Shown in pieces: positions 60,362 to 64,000 of a stretch of DNA of 64,000 nt (positions are counted from its first letter, which is position 1; the number at the start of each line of letters is the position of its first letter). The DNA lies in the NCBI RefSeq assembly GCF_007830355.1, contig NZ_VLKO01000003.1:186231-250230 (forward strand). Reading direction: 5' to 3'. The notes below the pieces were generated by a model. The model was not told the origin of the DNA, searched no databases, and worked only from the letters and a program-made list of their open reading frames with translations. The DNA comes from Flavobacterium tiangeerense (lineage in GTDB: Bacteria; Bacteroidota; Bacteroidia; Flavobacteriales; Flavobacteriaceae). Made by a program: the position numbers and the translations under genes.

Positions 60362-61354
60362 TTAGTGACCTAATAATTTCAATTTTATTTTTTCTCGTTC
60401 AATCTCTTCTATCAATTCTTTTTCGCTAGGCAAATACGGTAGGTATTTTGTAGCAAAAAGGTGTGGTGAATCATTGACAATAGAGTATTTAACAACTGTT
60501 TCACTTTTTTCAGTACAAAGAATTATACCAATGGTTGGTAAATCGCCCTCTGGTTTTTTTAAATCATCAAACATACGACGGTACATATCCATTTGGCCAA
60601 TATCTTGATGAGTGAGTTTGCCTATTTTTAAATCAAATAAAACAAAACATTTTAAGAGATAATTATAAAAAACTAAATCAATATAGTAATGTTCAGTTTC
60701 ACTACTTATGCGGTATTGTCTTCCTACAAATGAAAATCCTTTACCAAGTTCCATCAAGAAAACCTGAAAATTCTCTATCAAAATACTTTCTACTTCTTGT
60801 TCTGAATGACTTTTAGGTTCTGGAATATCTAAGAACTCAAACACATAAGGGTCTTTGATAAAGTCTTTAATGTTGATCTTCGTTTCGGCTACTTCATTCT
60901 TTAAAATCGTTTTAGAGGATAGTAGTCGATTGTAGTAAAACGTTTTAATATTTCGCTCTAAAGTTCGTACACTCCAGTTTTCTTGACTAGCTTCTGTAAG
61001 ATAATATTGTCTAGCCTCAAGGTTGTCAATTCGCATGATGAGTCTATTGTGGCTCCAGCTTAATTTGCTACACAGTGTGTAGCAAATTTGTTCATCAGGA
61101 TAAGTCAAGTAAAATTGTCGAAAATTGCGAAGATTAGCAGAAGAAAATCCTTTTCCGAATTCAGCAGATAAATTCTTTGACAATTCTTTTAAAACTGCTT
61201 CGCCATAGTTGGCTTTTTCTTTGCCATTTTGCTCTTGAACAACAATTTTTTGTCCAATTTTCCAATACGCTTCAATCATTGCAAGATTGATTGCCCGATA
61301 CGATTGTTGTCGGGCTGTGATCAATATTTGCTTTATTTCTTGAATGTACTGCAT
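60362..61354 (-). CDS. DUF1016/YhcG-type PDDEXK nuclease-domain protein
   Basis: 330 residues. An N-terminal helical domain (ARQQSYRAINLAMIEAYWKI, FSSANLRNFRQFY) and a C-terminal PD-(D/E)XK core: IDLVFYNYLLKCFVLFDLKIGKLTHQDIGQM, where Asp and Lys of D..(D)LK align with the active site. YhcG proteins are linked to DNA-processing, defence and mobile elements. It lies 10 bases after yicC and 30 before gmk, an insertion into a conserved housekeeping operon. Confidence 0.9.
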   Translation of the reverse strand: MQYIQEIKQILITARQQSYRAINLAMIEAYWKIGQKIVVQEQNGKEKANYGEAVLKELSKNLSAEFGKGFSSANLRNFRQFYLTYPDEQICYTLCSKLSWSHNRLIMRIDNLEARQYYLTEASQENWSVRTLERNIKTFYYNRLLSSKTILKNEVAETKINIKDFIKDPYVFEFLDIPEPKSHSEQEVESILIENFQVFLMELGKGFSFVGRQYRISSETEHYYIDLVFYNYLLKCFVLFDLKIGKLTHQDIGQMDMYRRMFDDLKKPEGDLPTIGIILCTEKSETVVKYSIVNDSPHLFATKYLPYLPSEKELIEEIEREKIKLKLLGH

Positions 61355-61364
61355 CTTTAATTAT

Positions 61365-62225
61365 CTAGAGCACATTCAATACCTGTTCTTTAATTTTCTC
61401 CAATTCGTCTTTCATTTGAACGACTAATTTTTGCATTTGTGCGTGATTTGACTTGGAACCCATCGTGTTGATTTCACGTCCCATTTCTTGAGTAATAAAA
61501 CCTAATTTTCTACCGTTAGCTTCGGTTCCGTTGATGGTTTCCAAGAAATAATCGAGGTGATTCGTCAAGCGTACTTTTTCTTCGGTGATGTCTAGTTTCT
61601 CTAAGTAGTAAATCAATTCTTGTTCAAATCGATTTTCATCTACATTGACTTTCAATTCGGCAATAGCAGTTTGCAAACGATCTTTAATAGCTTGCACACG
61701 TTCTGGATCAAGCGCGAGTGCCTCGGTCATGTATTGACGAATGTTACCAATACGCAATTGGAATTCTTTTTCAAGTGACATGCCTTCATCTTGCCTGAAG
61801 TTCAAAATGTTTTGCAACGCTTCTTGAATCACGGTTTGGATCTGAACCCAATCATTTTCGTCAATTTCTTCGCGTTCTATTTTCATGGTATCCGGCATGC
61901 GAACAGCCATTTTCATGAGTTCAGTTTCATCAGCTTGTGGGTATACTTCACGCAATTGATTGATGTATGCTTTTACAATCGGTACATTGACTTTGGTAGA
62001 AGTTTGTTCAGCAGTACTTTCTATAAAAAGAGAAAAATCTACTTTTCCGCGTTCGAGTTTCAGCGCAATTTGGTTGCGTAAACCCAGTTCCATTTCGCGG
62101 TACAGCGAAGGCATGCGTACATTTAAATCCAAACCTTTACTGTTCAAGGATTTTACTTCGACTGTTATTTTTTTGGTTGGTAGTTGCAACGTCGCTTTAC
62201 CAAAACCGGTCATTGATTGTATCAT
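61365..62225 (-). CDS. yicC: YicC family endoribonuclease-type protein
   Basis: 286 residues. The family start MIQSMTGFGKATLQLP is exact, and the C-terminus (NRFEQELIYYLEKLDITEEKVRLTNHLDYF, GRKLGFITQEMGREINTMGSKS) is the YicC/DUF1732 domain, linked to RNA cleavage and stress. It heads the yicC-nuclease-gmk-nadD series. Confidence 0.94.
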   Translation of the reverse strand: MIQSMTGFGKATLQLPTKKITVEVKSLNSKGLDLNVRMPSLYREMELGLRNQIALKLERGKVDFSLFIESTAEQTSTKVNVPIVKAYINQLREVYPQADETELMKMAVRMPDTMKIEREEIDENDWVQIQTVIQEALQNILNFRQDEGMSLEKEFQLRIGNIRQYMTEALALDPERVQAIKDRLQTAIAELKVNVDENRFEQELIYYLEKLDITEEKVRLTNHLDYFLETINGTEANGRKLGFITQEMGREINTMGSKSNHAQMQKLVVQMKDELEKIKEQVLNVL

Positions 62226-62264
62226 ATCATTTTATAAAAAGAGCTCAAAGATAAGGAAAAACTT

Positions 62265-62413
62265 TTTCAGTCTCAGTCTCAGTTTTTAGTGTGTAGTTTG
62301 CAGTATTTAGTCATCGTTTTCAGTCTCAGTTTTCAGCAATCAAATTCGCAACCAAATCTCATTTTTGTAGACTACTTTTTACGACTGCCAACTGCAACTG
62401 CCCACTGTAAACT
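62265..62413. repeat. CAGTCTCAGTTTTCAG-type spacer repeat
   Basis: Repeated CAGTCTCAG and TTTTCAGT units on the left, and GACTGCCAACTGCAACTGCC units on the right, over ~150 bp. Longest example of the ACTGCGACTGAAAACT family, between yicC and the EamA transporter gene. Confidence 0.6.
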
Positions 62414-63293
62414 AGTTCTTTTTCATCGTCACCAAAAAAACGCCGGTAAATATCAATAGAGCCGACGCTATTTTTACCAAACTCAACTCATCTTTACCCA
62501 AACTGATGGCAAAAATGGTTGCAAATAAAGGTTGTAAATAGATAAAAACGGCCACGGTTGTTGGTTTTAATTCTTTCATCGAAAGCAAATTCAATAAATA
62601 CGTGAAGAAAGTTGAAAAAATCACTACAAATCCTATTTTCCATCCAATAGCTGCGGGTATTACAGCCCAATCAACAGCTTGAAATTGGCTCCAGCCAAAA
62701 GGCAAAACCATTAAAAAACCAAACAAATAAATCCATTTTACAAACGTAAAAGCATTGTATTTATCCATTAATTTCTTGACTACAATAAGATAGAACCCAT
62801 ACGAAATGGCATTGACCAAAACGAGAAAATTCCCCAATCCAGCATTGGTAGCATTGCCAATAGACTTGCCGTATAAAATTAAAAACGCAGTTCCTATAAG
62901 TCCTAGGATGATTCCAAAAACTTTTCTTTTTTGCATACGTTCTTTCATGATAATGGCCGAAAGTGTCAATACAATCATGGGAGTAGACACCATAATTACT
63001 GCTGCACTTATGGGCGAAGTCAAGCTTAATCCTTTAAAAAAAGTAAGCATATTAAAGGCCACACCAAAAAAAGCAGCCGCTATAATTCTAGGAAAATCAC
63101 CAATCTCAATTTTTTCCTTTGGCATAAAAAGCCAAACCAACCAAAACAAAAGTACCGAGCCACCTACACGCAGCAAAATAAACCCATACGCATCAATATA
63201 GAAAGGCATAACATCCTTAGCAATGGTAAAGGTTACACCGTAAATAATAGAGACCAGTGTAGCGCCAATGAGTGCGAGATTTCTTTTAGACAT
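62412..63293 (-). CDS. EamA/DMT-family transporter
   Basis: 293 residues from the ATG at 63293. Ten hydrophobic segments in two EamA repeats (ALIGATLVSIIYGVTFTIAK.., GIILGLIGTAFLILYGKS; VVIFSTFFTYLLNLLSMKEL). Inner-membrane exporter of unknown metabolite. It overlaps the upstream ArsC-like stop by 8 bases, so the two are coupled. Confidence 0.9.
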   Translation of the reverse strand: MSKRNLALIGATLVSIIYGVTFTIAKDVMPFYIDAYGFILLRVGGSVLLFWLVWLFMPKEKIEIGDFPRIIAAAFFGVAFNMLTFFKGLSLTSPISAAVIMVSTPMIVLTLSAIIMKERMQKRKVFGIILGLIGTAFLILYGKSIGNATNAGLGNFLVLVNAISYGFYLIVVKKLMDKYNAFTFVKWIYLFGFLMVLPFGWSQFQAVDWAVIPAAIGWKIGFVVIFSTFFTYLLNLLSMKELKPTTVAVFIYLQPLFATIFAISLGKDELSLVKIASALLIFTGVFLVTMKKN

Positions 63294-63642
63294 GGGCAAG
63301 AACAAGATTTACTTGATGCATGTTTTGTTGGCTGTTGCCAATGTAGATTTTGTCTTTGATAATAAATACCGGACGACTCAAAAACGTATAATGTTCCAAA
63401 ATGTATTTTTTGTAATCGTCTTCGGTTAAGGATTTATTTTTCAAATCCATTGATTTGTAAAGCTGTGCTTTTTTACTAAAAAGTGCTTCGTAACTGCCTG
63501 CAAGTTTGCGCATTTGCTCTAATTCTTCCAGCGTAATGGGGTCTTGTTTGATATCGTGAAATTTAAAATCATGTTCTTTAGGTAATGATTTTATAATTTT
63601 TCTGCACGTGTCGCAAGATGCGAGATAGTATATTTTGTCCAT
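63286..63642 (-). CDS. ArsC/Spx-family thioredoxin-fold protein
   Basis: 118 residues from the ATG at 63642; upstream in-frame ATGs at 63651 and an alternative start at 63684 are less fitting. CxxC motif SCDTCRK (Cys10, Cys13), and RPVFIIKDKIYIGN near the end as in ArsC/YffB. Members are arsenate reductases or Spx-like regulators; the active form cannot be settled. Coupled to an EamA transporter downstream. Confidence 0.85.
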   Translation of the reverse strand: MDKIYYLASCDTCRKIIKSLPKEHDFKFHDIKQDPITLEELEQMRKLAGSYEALFSKKAQLYKSMDLKNKSLTEDDYKKYILEHYTFLSRPVFIIKDKIYIGNSQQNMHQVNLVLAHV

Positions 63643-63718
63643 GGATAACATAATTTCTTTGTGCAAAGAAAATTCATTTGACACGGAAAATGATTATTTT
63701 TATAGAAAAAATAAAAAA

Positions 63719-64000
63719 ATGCATCAAACATTTGATATTGCCAAAGCAAGTAGAAAAGTGTTGTCACAATTTCTGGAAAATTATACTTTGGAACAACTAA
63801 ATAAAAGGGCTCCGGGATTTAACAACAATTTAATTTGGAATATCGCCCATATTGTGGTTACACAACAAAGGTTAGTTTATAAATTTTCGGGAGTGCCTAT
63901 GATTATTTCTGACGAATTATTCGAAAAATACAAAGGTGGAACCAAGCCACTTCAAGATGTTACACAAGCTGAGGTTGATGAAATCCAGTCATTGCTTTTT
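63719..64000 (+). CDS. DinB-like protein, partial
   Basis: The first 94 codons run to the window edge. An N-terminal helical bundle with VLSQFLENYTLEQLNKRAPGF and WNIAHIVVTQQRLVYK resembles the DinB/YfiT metal-binding fold, with the histidine of the first ligand in NIAHI. Usually ~150-170 residues, so about half is missing. Divergent from the ArsC-like gene. Confidence 0.75.
   Translation, partial: MHQTFDIAKASRKVLSQFLENYTLEQLNKRAPGFNNNLIWNIAHIVVTQQRLVYKFSGVPMIISDELFEKYKGGTKPLQDVTQAEVDEIQSLLF

Noticed and set aside
1..64000. CRISPR arrays, tRNA and rRNA genes
   Set aside because: No regularly spaced direct repeats, no cloverleaf-like gene with a CCA end or TTCGA-type arm, and no rRNA-like stretch were found in any spacer. 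The REPIN-like copies are irregularly spaced and contain genes between them.

Overview
The window is AT-rich chromosomal DNA from a member of the Bacteroidota, most probably Flavobacterium or a close relative. The evidence is: promoter -7 boxes of the form TAnnTTTG; almost no Shine-Dalgarno sequences; a SUF iron-sulfur locus laid out in the flavobacterial way; a complete MoxR/Bat aerotolerance operon; and a 312-residue SDR-type L-threonine dehydrogenase of the kind known from Flavobacterium frigidimaris. No rRNA, tRNA or CRISPR array was seen.

Layout. 1-6611: minus-strand envelope and secreted proteins (partial lipoprotein subtilase, two related TPR-like secreted proteins, MBL-fold hydrolase, M48 protease with a YjgN/DUF898 membrane partner). 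6872-16159: the SUF locus, iscA-type carrier, sufB, sufC, an inserted four-helix-bundle gene, sufD, an antisense serine hydrolase, sufS, a small unknown, sufE, a sufT-like DUF59 gene and DUF2480. 16419-17624: a DAO-type FAD oxidoreductase. 17883-22105: a low-GC accessory island. It has three tandem paralogous exported proteins, each preceded by a short reading-frame remnant that ends in Cys-Asn; a toxin-tail-like fragment followed by a probable immunity gene; three full and one truncated copy of a ~130-140 bp REPIN-like palindromic repeat; and an IS3-like remnant. 22171-30871: tdh, a lipoprotein coupled to mfd, an ACT-domain protein, yraN, an S66 carboxypeptidase and an EEP-family nuclease/phosphatase. 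30970-38094: 3-hydroxyanthranilate dioxygenase, an ALDH7-type dehydrogenase, a small outer-membrane barrel, a PP-type phosphatase, an AlbA_2/Schlafen-like protein, an SDR and an aldo/keto reductase. 38307-47480: moxR, DUF58, a membrane protein, batA, batB, batC, batD, batE. 47482-53901: cvpA, pheS, small unknowns, gpsA, a yqhD-like alcohol dehydrogenase and a DJ-1/PfpI protein facing a divergent LysR regulator. 54985-59050: an NAD-salvage operon, nrtR, prs-like, NADAR, a deoxyribosyltransferase-like gene and nadV. 59096-62225: nadD, gmk, an inserted DUF1016/PDDEXK nuclease and yicC. 62412-64000: EamA transporter, ArsC/Spx-like protein and a partial DinB-like gene.

Two regions deserve attention. 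The first is the island at 17.9-22.1 kb, which looks like a degraded polymorphic toxin/immunity cassette array in which REPIN-like repeats lie directly against the truncated toxin tails. The second is the NrtR operon at 55-59 kb. Two near-identical 17-bp palindromes overlap the -7 promoter boxes in front of nrtR and in front of prs. The operon joins nicotinamide salvage to a NADAR-family ADP-ribose enzyme, and its short Prs-like protein plus NAMPT-like pair could be either a classical NMN route or an ADP-ribose-based (NARP1-like) NAD repair route.

Many spacers carry degenerate, low-complexity inverted repeats (GACTTTAAGACTT-like, ACTGCGACTGAAAACT-like and CTTAGTACCTTAG-like) that recur across unrelated loci.
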